Assembly: GCA_013423325.1 (NCBI GenBank)
Contig: BLJB01000009.1
Span: 186,001-250,000, forward strand
Length of the DNA: 64,000 nucleotides
Source: Usnea hakonensis
Lineage: Eukaryota; Ascomycota; Lecanoromycetes; Lecanorales; Parmeliaceae
Reading direction: 5' to 3'
Shown: positions 23,362 through 33,647 of the stretch, one piece after another
Position numbering within the stretch: position 1 is the first letter of the stretch
Layout: each line of letters starts with the position of its first letter
The notes under the pieces: generated by a model
What the model saw: the letters and a program-made list of their open reading frames with translations, nothing else
What the model was told of the DNA's origin: nothing
The model's database searches: none
Translations under genes and position numbers: made by a program

Positions 23362-23985
23362 AATGGAGCAAAATGGTAGGCTATAAGCAAGCTTCTCTTC
23401 TGCATACGGCCATACCTTTTGACGAGAACTTGGAAGAGTATAGAGTATCAAGTTCTTTATCCATTGGTCATCGTCATAGTCATAGGTGAGGGGCACATGT
23501 TTGGAGTACAAGCGATAACGCGGCGCATTGACCTATGATTGGTCCAGCCACTGCATACTTTACCACGCCAAGTCACATGATGAAGAATGAAAAGCTTATA
23601 AGAGAGTGTGTAAAAAATAGTAGTGGTAATCGATAATGTTGATAGACAATTAATACCTGTAGCCCTTCTACTCCTCGAGCCTCGTCTGAAAGTAACAAGT
23701 CGCTCTTTCCCATCTTCTCAGACTCTAGCCTCGAAGCGTGTCTTCCCTGCTTCTTGCGATCCAGTCTTTCGATACCTCTGAGCATTCGCGCAATTATCCG
23801 CACCTCATCCAAGCAGGCTCGAGCTGATATCCTCGAAGGGGTAGATGTCTGATGATCAGATGCGTAGCGCCCCTTTCCCCCTTTTTCAGCGTATGGCAAA
23901 CGACTTAAGTCCTGCCTTTGCCGTCCAGTGCCGTTGCCCTCGACACAGCATGCAGTGCCTTATCATCCCTTGCCTCCAGTCTTCG
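23362..23985. other. Intergenic region downstream of PET117
   Basis: About 620 bases lie between the PET117 stop and the next gene on the same strand. A 108-codon minus-strand frame at 23573-23899 shows no family resemblance and probably reflects the PET117 3' UTR and the promoter of the coiled-coil gene. Confidence 0.5.
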
Positions 23986-24278
23986 CTAGTCCCCTTCCCC
24001 ATCATGCACCTGCTGCACCTTTCTATACTCTTCCTCGAGCGCCCTCTGCATCTCGAAATCCGCCTGCCGTTCTTTCTTGATCCTTTGCTGTTCAATGTCT
24101 CGTATCACCCCGGCATGCATCGCCTGTAGACCGTAAGCTCTTGGTCGAGACCATTGGGGTCAATTAGGGGAAGGAGGCGTACAGCTTTCTCTGAATTTTG
24201 CTGGTAGTGTACAAACACAACAATGCCAATGGCTCCTATGGACGTACTCGCTAGCGTGAGTTTCGCAGCCCTCGACAT
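23986..24278 (-). CDS. PET117: Cytochrome c oxidase assembly protein PET117
   Basis: Two exons (24278-24183, 24123-23986) and a 59-bp intron (GTACGC..CTACAG) encode 77 residues, the usual length of the family. The start MSRAAKLTLASTSIGAIGIV gives one membrane segment, then VHYQQNSEKAAMHAGVIRDI and the charged helix QQRIKKERQADFEMQ; this is the Pet117 signature. In yeast and animals Pet117 is a mitochondrial inner-membrane factor that works with the heme A synthase (Cox15/Pet191 group) in assembling cytochrome oxidase. The gene is small and split, so it is easily missed. It shares a short promoter with the V-ATPase subunit G gene. Confidence 0.92.
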
Positions 24279-24442
24279 GCCCTTGAGATCGTAATTTCGA
24301 GAAGTGCAAAATAGTAAAATGAACTTCGTAGGAGGCAGATGGTGATGCTTGGCGGAGACAGGGATCTTGAAGCTCCGACTCCACCACCTCGATCCAAATT
24401 TCTTTTTAATATCTACGCATTCGAGGGCAGACAGCTGCTAAG
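24279..24442. promoter_or_regulatory. Short divergent promoter of PET117 and V-ATPase G
   Basis: Only 164 bases separate the two start codons, so the two organelle-energy genes must share upstream sequence. I see no clear TATA box. Co-regulation is an inference from the spacing. Confidence 0.55.
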
Positions 24443-25118
24443 ATGGTAAGAAGGTGTAACGGTATGAGACAATACCTTGTTGCTGACCATACAACAGTCT
24501 GCACAAAATTCCAAGGGTATACAGACCCTCCTCGACGTAAGAACAGCCGTCTCCCTCCCAGAACTACAGCCCTAACCTCTTTCATAGGCCGAGAGAGAGG
24601 CCCAGAAGACCGTTCAGAAAGGCATGTTATTCAATGCCTATCAGCCTTATCCTTGTCTACTCACTGACTCTCCCCAGCAAGAGAATGTATGCCGCAACCC
24701 TCCCCCAACCACAGATCCCCACCCCACCTAACCCCACCCCAGACCGATCAAAGCGTGTCAAAGACGCCCGAACCGAAGCGCAAAAAGAGATAGAAGAATA
24801 CCGCAAGCAAAAGGACGACGAGTTCAAAGAATTCGAGAAGAAGGTGCACTTTCCCATCTACCCCCCAACGCACGCACATACTCAGCACCACCCATGCCCG
24901 TAGCAAGCATGGCAGCTAATCGACCCACGACGGAACAGCATACGAGCGGCAACAAGAAAGCGGAAGAGGATGCTAGCAAAGACGCGGAAGAGCAGCTCAA
25001 ACATATCAAGGAGGCTGGAAGCAAGACAGGGGATAAGGTCATTCAAGATTTACTCCGCGCGGTTACGCAGGTGAAGCCCGAGGTTCCTGATAGAGTTACT
25101 GGGCCGCCGAAGGCATGA
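24443..25118 (+). CDS. VMA10: V-type ATPase subunit G
   Basis: This is the peripheral-stalk subunit G of the vacuolar proton pump, 121 residues. The gene has six exons: 24443-24445, 24498-24536, 24588-24621, 24678-24686, 24743-24843 and 24939-25118. Exon 1 is only the ATG, followed at once by GTAAGA. The spliced start MSAQNSKGIQTLLDAEREAQ and the segment KAREYRSKRVKDARTEAQ are strongly conserved in the family. To obtain AREY, a 9-nt micro-exon (24678-24686) must be used, flanked by CCCCAG and GTATGC; the intron before it begins GCATGT (GC-AG). Skipping the micro-exon stays in frame but loses AREY. The rest is a charged helix ending at RVTGPPKA. Five introns in 122 codons is unusually dense. 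Confidence 0.9.
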
Positions 25119-25253
25119 TCGGGGGGGTGGAGTGTATGATGGTGTATCGGTTGGGGAAGTACCATGATTGCTGCTGGGAGTATTCTCCGGCGATCATTGG
25201 GAAGTCATAGATCAAAAAGCGTTTTGAACAACGTTACACGGGATCAAGTTTTG

Positions 25254-26909
25254 CTACACTGCACATGCCTTTGATACTAAGATATTTCGAGCATACAAGA
25301 ACTGGTCATATGAAATTCTAGAATGCCCTGAACCAACCACCCCGTCGCAACCCATCCAACCACCTCCTCGGCGTATCTCACTGATTGTCGAGCCACTATT
25401 GGCGGACATAAGCATCTGCTGACCACAAGAAACAGAAACAGAAGAACTTACATCACAAGTACCCTGAAGTATAGCAGATGACGCAAGCGTCCCTTGGCTC
25501 ACAGTGCCATTGCTAGACAGCGGATAACAATTCGCAACGGGCCCGATCTCCCCATCCGCCGCAGACCCGTTCCCACCCTCAAAATAGAGCGCCTCACAAC
25601 CCTCATAGAATGCGCAATAATTGACGCAAGCTTCCAGATTCGTCACCATGGTCTCCTGAAGAGCTGTCCCCGCAACAGTCTGATTACACAAGATAGTCCA
25701 CGTGCAATCAAACGTATCCGTATAGGATTGTTCGTCGAAACCCTCAGCACAGAGATCGTCGGGGGTGACGGAGCCGTCATTGGGGCCGTCCGTGAGAACG
25801 GCGGTCTGCAGATTGGAGCCCGCATCGGGCTCGTAGCCCGTGAAGTTGGCGAGTGGGGTGCATTGTGTGCCTGAAAAAGAAACACCGGCGCAGTCATTGA
25901 GGAGGGAGCAGTACTGGATGCACCCGTCAAACGTGTCGGCGTGGGCGGCCAGAGTAACGCCCGCATTGGCAAAGTCGAGACCGCATCTAATGTCGTATTG
26001 GAGTCCGAAGTGGTCAATGTAGTAAGCATTGTTGTCGTTACATGCGGGGCTGATGTTGGAATATGTTGGTTCTGCGCTTGACGTTGTTGCCGTGCTGGGG
26101 AGGTTGTTTATCGCTGCGTGGGGATTTGTGGTGGGAAAAGAGTTTGTGTACGTTGACGTTACTGCCGTATCCCCATTGTTAGTTCCGGCGCTGATACTTC
26201 CAACCCCAGTATTATTGGCGAGTGCTCCAGTGACATGGGTGCTCAGAGCTGATGTGGTAGATCCCGGTGAGCTTGTTGCGGTAATTCCAGTTTCCACAGT
26301 CACTAAGGCGGGCTGAGACGATATAGTTGTTGCTATGATTGCGTTAGATGAGACGAAGGTGTTGGTGTTGAAAGTGGTGGCAGCACCGTTTGATGAAGTG
26401 CTCGTTGCGATCGCTGTAGTACTTCTTGAGGCTCCAGCTGCCAACGGAATGCCCTGGTAGGTTGGAGTATCAATACCAACGCTTGTATTAACGTAGGTGC
26501 TCGGAGCCAAGACAGCAGGCTCCACTGAGTTCGTTGTCGTTGTCGAAAACTCAATCCCAACAGTCACTGAGACCGGCTGAGTTGATGCTATTGCTGACGT
26601 AGTCGAATACGTTGAGATAACGGCATTGAAATTGGTGGTGGCTACTGCCACTGTTGAAATTTCCGAAGCTACAGATATTGATTCAATCGATGCAACAGCC
26701 GAAGTCTGGCTACCAGTGTCGACGATACCATGCGTATTCGTGTAGGCAGAAATCCCCGTGCCAAAGCCATCACCAATACCTCCAGTGCCCGAACCACCTG
26801 CTTCTCCAGTAGGGGAGCAATCCCCAGTCCCAACCCATACAGTCTCGATCACCAGAGTAGGCGAAACCGCGGGAGCGAGCAGCCCAAGACCCAAGAGGGA
26901 AAGCCTCAT
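25254..26909 (-). CDS. Secreted Ser/Thr-rich protein with PAN/apple-like modules
   Basis: An open frame of 551 codons starts with a signal peptide (MRLSLLGLGLLAPAVS). About 270 residues of Ser/Thr/Ala-rich, low-complexity sequence follow, probably heavily O-glycosylated. The C-terminal half has two Cys-rich modules of about 80 residues: one with DIRCGLDFANAGVT and FDGCIQYCSLLNDCAGVSF, the other with WTILCNQTV and LEACVNYCAFYEGCEALYF. These look like the PAN/apple-type modules of fungal surface proteins, which may bind carbohydrate or protein. The end may be wrong: a GTAAGT donor at 25451 right after GTCD suggests a last intron, and the residues beyond it look non-coding. A role at the cell wall or in adhesion is an inference. 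Confidence 0.75.
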   Translation of the reverse strand: MRLSLLGLGLLAPAVSPTLVIETVWVGTGDCSPTGEAGGSGTGGIGDGFGTGISAYTNTHGIVDTGSQTSAVASIESISVASEISTVAVATTNFNAVISTYSTTSAIASTQPVSVTVGIEFSTTTTNSVEPAVLAPSTYVNTSVGIDTPTYQGIPLAAGASRSTTAIATSTSSNGAATTFNTNTFVSSNAIIATTISSQPALVTVETGITATSSPGSTTSALSTHVTGALANNTGVGSISAGTNNGDTAVTSTYTNSFPTTNPHAAINNLPSTATTSSAEPTYSNISPACNDNNAYYIDHFGLQYDIRCGLDFANAGVTLAAHADTFDGCIQYCSLLNDCAGVSFSGTQCTPLANFTGYEPDAGSNLQTAVLTDGPNDGSVTPDDLCAEGFDEQSYTDTFDCTWTILCNQTVAGTALQETMVTNLEACVNYCAFYEGCEALYFEGGNGSAADGEIGPVANCYPLSSNGTVSQGTLASSAILQGTCDVSSSVSVSCGQQMLMSANSGSTISEIRRGGGWMGCDGVVGSGHSRISYDQFLYARNILVSKACAV

Positions 26910-28236
26910 GTAAAGGGAACTTTTTCTTGGTGAAGGCTAAAAGATTTTAGTTTTGTGGACGTGCGAAGACGCGTTAAGATTGGACAAATATATATATGAG
27001 GCGCTGGAATGTCATGTGTCGCGGGTTGAAGTGCCAACCTGCATTCCTCGGAGTTAAGATGAACGCAGACACGGCGTCCAGGGGCATCATGCTCAGTTTT
27101 GACTTTACCTATTGTACGGATTGAAGAGACTGTACTTGCGAAGAGCTGTGCACTTGATGATGTCCCAAGACCGCCGTAAATAAAGAGACTGTTTTTGTTT
27201 TTGAACCTTTGCATGCTTCAACCCTCTGTGCTCGATTTCTATAATCCTACGCTGATTGCATGATACTTCTTCCCTGTTGTTTCCAATAGTATTTGACAGA
27301 CGCCAATACAACTCAATCGGAGTCTAACAGCTCATCAAACTTGGCTTGAAGAGAGAGGGCTTTGGAAGCGGTCTTGTTACACTAACAGATAGACAAGTCT
27401 AGCCAGAGCTACTAGAGCTGCTATTATACAAAAGCGACAAATGCGCCTGACGGGGCTGGCTGACTCGACAATAATGACACACATGGATCTATCGCCTTCC
27501 GCTCTCTTTGCTGTCTATTCGATCCTGGACTTTAGCTTCGTTGGCGGTACGGCGTCCTTCCGCTTGAGACTGCTCGGCTCGCCGATGATTTCGTTTCAGC
27601 CCAATAAGTAGTGCATTCATTTCCGTAAGATTTACCTTCCGACGTTGTTAGAAAAGGGTGCACGGCTCGTTCTTCAGCCTGGCTCAGTGCTTTTCTTTAC
27701 AATCAGGGGCAAGACAGGGTATCTGATACGTCAGGCAACAGCCGTTTTCCTTTTTACCACGACAAGGTCCCAGCTTTACGTATGACGAAATCTTTCGACC
27801 TGGGCAGTGGTGGACAGTGCCTGCAGTTGCTCCCGGATTGCCCTTGATGTGTGGCATTGTCTGGGGCTTTGGGCAGATTCTTACAAACAAGGGACACAGG
27901 AGAATGATATACATATCGATTGGAGAAGACAGGAAAGCGAATGCGACATCGGTATGCGTAAGATGGAAACATATAATGTGGCTCCATTGCAGCAATTTTG
28001 TACGAGACTTCGACGAAGGTCTGGATAAAGGCTTCGTTCCTTTACTTCGAGACACGCTCCATTGGTTAACGTCTTGCATTGGAACAAAGGTGGGGAAGCT
28101 CACATAAGAGCGAGAGATCCTGTTTGCGGTCTGATCTCCCGATAACGGTATAGATCTCCAGCGATATGGCACAAAGAGGAGACAAAGAGGCGAGTGATGG
28201 GTACGCAGGCTCTCATGTATGCTTAGCGCACAGCCA
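26910..28236. other. Gene-poor interval
   Basis: About 1.3 kb between the secreted protein gene and the kinase pseudogene. Apart from the weak cysteine-rich candidate given separately I see no gene. Frames of 60-195 codons on both strands overlap each other and lack splice or family support. Confidence 0.45.
27684..27914 (-). CDS. Weak candidate for a small cysteine-rich peptide
   Basis: The frame from the ATG at 27914 gives 76 residues. A hydrophobic start (MYIILLCPLFVRICP) is followed by a basic region whose last 41 residues contain six Cys with spacing C-x13-C-x7-CC-x7-C-x4-C, ending PDCKEKH. Such spacing is common in secreted knottin-like fungal peptides. Against it, the frame is part of a longer open frame of 195 codons, the hydrophobic start is short and weak, and a GTAAGA donor lies inside it at the tenth codon. 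I list it as a candidate only. Confidence 0.2.
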   Translation of the reverse strand: MYIILLCPLFVRICPKPQTMPHIKGNPGATAGTVHHCPGRKISSYVKLGPCRGKKENGCCLTYQIPCLAPDCKEKH

Positions 28237-29279
28237 TTAGCTATTCTGCTTGGCGCCTCGGATGGTTGCACTGCTGAGCATTGTTGCCTCCTGGACTCCG
28301 CTTTGTTCTTGAGTATCGTGATAGTCTTCGTCAGACCCAGAGCCAGAAAATCTTTCCTCCTGCATGTTGCAGGTTCCCATCTCGGATTCGTAAAAGGCGT
28401 CCCACTTGCTCAAGAACTCTTCGATCTTTTTCCATGTCTCATTTGAATTTTTACCATGGCAAGCAAATTTGAACATTTTCAATGAGGCCGGGGACGGGGC
28501 TAGTCATTGCTTGAAATTGAAGCAGTATCCGACCAACCTGCCTCGCAATTGCACACCACTGCTCATGGCTTGGATCGTTCTGTATGGCCGTACGAAGGTC
28601 TGTCCCAGCAATCCGGCGTTAAAGAACATATAGGTCCTGAATGATATGTCAGGTTTAAAGTCAAAAGCTTTCACGGGTGGGACTGGAACAGAACTATGCT
28701 GGCGAACGTAGCGTAGGGTAGCGACTTCGCGATCGGGTCGGGACATCCACGCTATCCGGGGTATCCTTAGAATAAGCTGCTCTGGACGGTCAGCGCTAGG
28801 ATCAATGACTGTGATACAAATGATCCGATTGAGAGTGCCGCCACTCATACGCTCAATTCTGAAGTCCTGAGAAGATCCTTGGAGGTCTCATTTGATGTAA
28901 CTGGGGATGAAGACTTTCGTCGAAGCAGCTTTCGGGATTCCAGGAAGCCGGAGAATCGATGACCAGAGGCTGTGGTCGACTGCTCTGGTAGAGTTATTTT
29001 TGGCGTAGACGGCCACAAGAGGTGGCACAGTTCCAATACTTGCAGCTTGAAGTCGATGAAAGGTGTCTGCTCGTGCGCAAGTGTCGAAGTTTCGGACTGG
29101 TATGAAACGTTCGAGATCTTAGAACTACTTGCCTGACTCCCAGATGTCTTTACCGCAGTCCGATCCGTTTCATCGAGATTCGGGCTCGTGCTACGTATAC
29201 CTTGTTCCCCGTGGACTGCTTCGGCAGGATCAGATATCACAAAATCTGAATCATTTGGAGCATATTTTGCAGTGGCCAT
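28237..29279 (-). pseudogene. Decayed, internally deleted paralogue of the APH-like kinase
   Basis: This reads as a homologue of the protein at 2992-4659: LQVLELCHLLWPSTPK against VKELCHLLWDSSPK, RPDREVATLRYVRQH against RPDREVAILRFVRQH, and PVPGLIE against PFPGHIE. It cannot be read in one frame. A first shift lies near 28850-28862, just before DFRIERMSGGTLNRI; a second near 28613-28619, before IAGTDLRTAIQNDPS. At about 28470-28485 the sequence jumps from the part matching PFPGHIE to the part matching KLFHFAQCG near the C-terminus, dropping the equivalent of about 208 codons. That gap contains the catalytic HxD loop and the metal-binding Asp. The remaining tail reads KMFKFACHG, then SKWDAFYES. 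The copy cannot make an active enzyme. Confidence 0.85.
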
Positions 29280-29285
29280 GCTCAC

Positions 29286-30686
29286 GTTGCATTAGGATCG
29301 GATAACTCTAAAGATAGTCCTGGCACATGGTATGTAAGCAATAAGCCACTGTCAATGAGGTTGGTAGAGAGGGTATGGTTCTGTTCGCGGTGTGCCTGGG
29401 AGACATTTGACTAAGAGTCGTTGCCGCTCGCATCGCCCACCTGCAGAGGCTTTTAAAACAAAAGGAGAACCCTGAAACAGGCTGAGCAAGACTACAAACA
29501 GGATGACCATTAAAGTGCCGCAATGTCGTGCACTTTCACGTTAGAGGAATGTACGCTTGCGGAAACGTGCAAGCAGATCGCTGCGCTGCGACCCATCGGT
29601 GAATTGCCTCGTTTGTCTTTTCCTAGAATAATGGGCAGACCTGTTTACATGTACAATATGATTATTAGATATCACAATCGCAAAGTAGGCATTCTACTAC
29701 GAGGAACAGAATTAGAAAATCAAATTAAATAAATACCTCTACTTTACTTAGACGTGGTCAGAACAAAGCGGATCCGCGTATATGCAAGCGCCATTCGTCT
29801 GATTGGCTGGGACGCGCCAAAAAAAGAAAATTAAAAGATTAAAAGATTTAATCCGAAAAAATTCAAAGGCTTCGCTTACTTATCCCTCGCACAATTTGAG
29901 TCAGATTTAAGTATCTTACCTTATCATGTGGCAAATATTCTAATTCGACAACAATCCAATCCCATCCCAGATACTTAGTAGAAGAATAGTAATTCTGATC
30001 AACAGGACTGAGTCCTCAATTGCTTCTACATAAGTAATTTAGGCTCTGCCTCGTAGCGCCCTCTTTATTCTAGCCTCTTCACATCCCAGACCCTAGTGTT
30101 GCTGCCTGCAGCATTTTCGCCTTGCGGCATCATCGCTTTAATGGTATCAAGGCAGAAAATGACTCAATAAAAACAAGTAAACGCTCATGTGATCGCTAAT
30201 GCCCAATAGAAATGCCCCCTCCTGCTGTCTTTCGGTCATGCCTGCATTGACCGGTCAATTCCTTCATCCCGTGCATCGTCCCGTAATCATTGAAGTTCCC
30301 CCACTTGGTTCTAGGCCAAATGTTTCCTCCCCAGTCGTATCCTTGGAATCATCATAGAACGCAGTCAATGATACCGCTGCTTGAGGTCGAGAGCGGTGCG
30401 AAAGTCGTGTTGTCATGTTGTCGTAGAAGAAGACTGCAAAGCACAGCTGTGCGGTCTGCTTCTTGAGAAGCTTCAAAAAAAAAGGTGAAGTGCAAAAGAA
30501 ATTCGTTCGAAAGGAGTCGTTAAATTTGCGTCGATGGTCTTCCAGTCCTAAGGTAGCGTACTCGGCCCCCCGAGAACGTTGGTCGATACCCTCTGCCATC
30601 TCCTGTCCTCGTTTACCATCTGATTGGCGATTCCGAACTGCGTGGTCCTCCAGAACTTCCATGCCGTCCAGAACGTTGAACTGTCA
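29286..30686. other. Gene-poor, partly AT-rich interval
   Basis: About 1.4 kb upstream of the pseudogene and downstream of the small gene. Around 29700-30000 the DNA is AT-rich with short direct repetitions (AAAGATTAAAAGATT) and many stops in all frames. No transposon coding sequence, terminal repeat or gene is recognisable; old repeat decay is possible. Confidence 0.45.
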
Positions 30687-30941
30687 TTACCGACGAAAAC
30701 TTCCATCGGCGTTGCGTCCGGCAGTGCTGCCACTAGCATAGCCAGAGTCAGGGTAGTTGTACTGTTGAGAAGGTCCGGAACGAGAGCCATTGACTGTGTG
30801 TCTCGTGCACGTGTATCCGACTAGGATCTCCTGAGTTTTGATGCTGTGGCCACGACGGCCATAGGCTGGGCAGGCATCAACAGCGTGACTGTAGTAGATG
30901 CAACGACAGACTGCGTAGCGTTCGACTACCTTGATACACAT
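30687..30941 (-). CDS. Small conserved-type fungal protein, Cys-rich N-terminus
   Basis: A single-exon frame of 84 residues starts at a good ATG. It begins MCIKVVERYAVCRCIYYSHA and continues with DACPAYGRRGHS and a VGYTCTRH motif, so five Cys and several His are spread over the first 52 residues. The pattern is one I have met in many short, uncharacterised filamentous-ascomycete proteins (start MCIK, 'RYAVC.C.YY.H.VD.C...GRRGH'), which suggests a small metal-binding fold. The tail is polar (QQYNYPDSGYASG). No function is known to me. A GTAATG donor overlapping the stop codon could extend the protein with a further exon. Confidence 0.65.
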   Translation of the reverse strand: MCIKVVERYAVCRCIYYSHAVDACPAYGRRGHSIKTQEILVGYTCTRHTVNGSRSGPSQQYNYPDSGYASGSTAGRNADGSFRR

Positions 30942-33647
30942 GATGCGGCAGTGGCAATGGCTTGTTCTGTAGAGATTGATTGAAATGATGATAGATGATT
31001 GTGATGGTGTTCGAATTTGTTTCTCTTAAGCTGTATGTGAATGTGAATGTGAATGTGAATGTGAATAATATTAGTGCAGCTGAATGAGCAATGAAGACAT
31101 ATATAATGGAATCAACGAGAGTGAAGTGGGATGCCAGCGATGACACACACAGCATGGCACAGAAGAAGGCACGTGCAAAATGGGACAGTCGGATCTATAT
31201 AAAGTGCCTGCTATGTGAGGGATGGGAATTCACATCATGGGGAAAGAGAAAACCAGGCACCAAAGATACTAGGCATCCTTTTCGAAATCCATCGCAGTCT
31301 CCGAGAGAAGGACGGGCACGGTCCGAGTATCAACGCTTAGACACGAGCTTCAGAAGTTACATGTGAATTCAAACACGTACAGCCCCGGGGGGTTTAATGG
31401 AAGGGGTAGTTTAGGGTTCTTAGCATGATCCCAACATCCTGTGAAGTCAACCATCCCAGCTTGCCTCGGTCTAAGAAACCTCGTGGCCATAGGCAAGCCA
31501 AAGCCGTGACTTTGGATCCAATTCAGAGGAATTAATTGCGCAATTGGCTGGCCCTAATTCATTGTTTGGTGTCGGAAGGATGCAGATATATGACCATCCT
31601 TCGCGTATAAGCCATGCCTTATTCAGCCCGGAAGCCGGAGACTATGTGCCTACAGCGATGTAGTCAGATTTCCGAAGTCTGATGGTGAGAACCTTTGTCA
31701 ACCGCACTAGGGCACAATTCAGAATTAGAATAGTAACATCGTAGCCTAGAGGAGACGAGGCTGCATTGATCGATCCAGTTGAGATTGCACTGCCATCCAC
31801 TAGTACTCTTACGGTAAAGACCCCGATTACTCATCGTCCTTGAAGATTATGGATTGATCCCTCCCCTCCCTCGTCCCAAGATCCCCAGGCATTGTTATAA
31901 TTAAGTATCATTTATTATTTATCCATGACGTGGCTTGGCTTTCATGGATATCTCTCCAAGCTGTTGCAGTTGGCAGGCGATGCGAACTTACCATCCTTCT
32001 GCTTTCACCTCCTTCGTCATCCGGCACTGTATGCATCGCCCGAGAGCACAGAAGAGACGAAACTAAGCTCCAACGACCGTCCCTAGCGAAGAAGTTTCAA
32101 AAAAGTTTGATATGTACTCTACGGACAATAGCAGTCGTCATGGCTTTGGATTTTAGTAGGATTGCGGGCGGCATCTGCAAGCCTAAGGTAGGAAGTCAGC
32201 CTCATCGGTTAGCTAGATCTGCCTTACCCTTGCGCAGCTTTGGTCTTGTCCGGTCGTTCCTCTTTCAGCCGCAGTGAATCTCTTGCACCAACCACATCCA
32301 TGGAATGCTCAATTGACGGCATCCAAGAACCGCGCGAAATATTTTAGACTTGCGCTTGATTCATCGACCAATGATCTGCTGATATGATTGGTGGAGGAAT
32401 CATCTTAAACGCAGATGCCGCTTGGTTTTGTGACACTCACCGGTCAAGCACCTGCAGCCTTTTTCTCCGCCGACAGTGATGATGCATCGGCCCCACCGAT
32501 GGATCCCCATCTGTCTAGCACCATAATGCCCTCGATTCTTCGTATTCGGAAGAATTTTCGAAAAAGTCCTTATGGCTTGTTTAGATCTCGGATACGCCGG
32601 TATCTACCAGACTCATCGCTGATCTGTGCGGACACTCAGAGGTTAGAGAGCAATGTCTTGCGAAATTGGACTCATAGTACATGGATCTCGGCCTTGGAGA
32701 TGATTGTAAGTGTCAGCCCGACAGCGAGCAGAGATAGCGTTGGAGATGCAGGTCATATGAGAAAGAGACAAGTATGCCTGTTATGCTCTTCTCCATGAAG
32801 AGAATAAAATATTCGAGTCTGTATGGTTCAGGACTGACACTGCTTGATACTTCGACTTTTTACTGAGTATGAATGCAAGGAATACAACCAATGAATATGG
32901 CTAACACTTTGTAAGTATGCTTTGCTTGTATGGACTCACTGCTGGGCATCTTACTCAAGATGTGCGGTGGTCATCACAGCCGCTACAAATAGAATCACAA
33001 CATAGACCTGATCTGCATATGTCGGTTGAACATAGAAAATCTACGGTGCTGAGGACATGTTTCTGCCACGCGACGACGTTTGCGCAGACTGTATGATCAG
33101 ATAATCTTGAGTGCCCCTGCCCGTGTAGGCATGAGGTATATCTCTAGATACTTGGGGGTGTAGACTCGATGTGGAAGGAACAGATGGTTTTCTATGATCG
33201 ATTGAAGAATGTGAGGTTGGACAGGAGGAGAGAGAGTCCTTGGGTTACTGAATCGCAGCTTTTACCCTGGAGGTTGCAGCCACATAGGTGAAGGCAGGAG
33301 ACGGGGTGAAGAAAGAGGAGAAGGTACAGCGGTCTTTTATATATACTGAGAAAATGAAGGGTAACGTTTCGGTTAAGGTCCAAAGAAGCTTAAAGCTCTT
33401 GCTCGTTCCTTCCTTCCAACATTACCTTACGTTCCTTGGGGCCATTTACCAAATGTAACCATCAGCAACTACCCGCCAACAGCTAAGATAACCTAAGGCA
33501 GATTAAACCTGTGTCGCCTAATACCCGCAATCATGGAGAGCCAGAATTCGAGTGATGACCAAGGCATGCCTTCATAGTAGTATCAACAGTTGCTTTGGCG
33601 CTGCTATCTTCTGTCTGGGGGACTTTGAAAGATGTGAAACTTGCATT
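30942..33647. other. Long gene-poor interval
   Basis: About 2.7 kb without a supportable gene. Frames at 31930-32277 (GTG start, no ATG) and 32415-32798 were checked and have no recognisable domain or splice context. The small-gene promoter with its hexamer repeat lies at the left edge, and the 3' UTR of the ADIP-like gene at the right edge. Confidence 0.45.
31034..31066. repeat. Hexamer microsatellite (ATGTGA)n
   Basis: Five tandem copies of a 6-bp unit (ATGTGA) lie about 100 bases upstream of the small gene that ends at 30941 on the minus strand. It falls in the promoter or 5' UTR of that gene. Confidence 0.85.

Noticed and set aside
27817..28107. 96-codon plus-strand frame with Trp and Cys
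   Set aside because: It overlaps the minus-strand candidate and other frames, has no homologous pattern and no promoter or splice support.
29700..30000. Transposon relic in AT-rich DNA
   Set aside because: Low complexity and AT-richness are seen, but no terminal repeats, target duplication or transposase fragment could be recognised.
32415..32798. 127-codon plus-strand frame
   Set aside because: Starts at an ATG, but the composition is random-like and no family pattern is visible.
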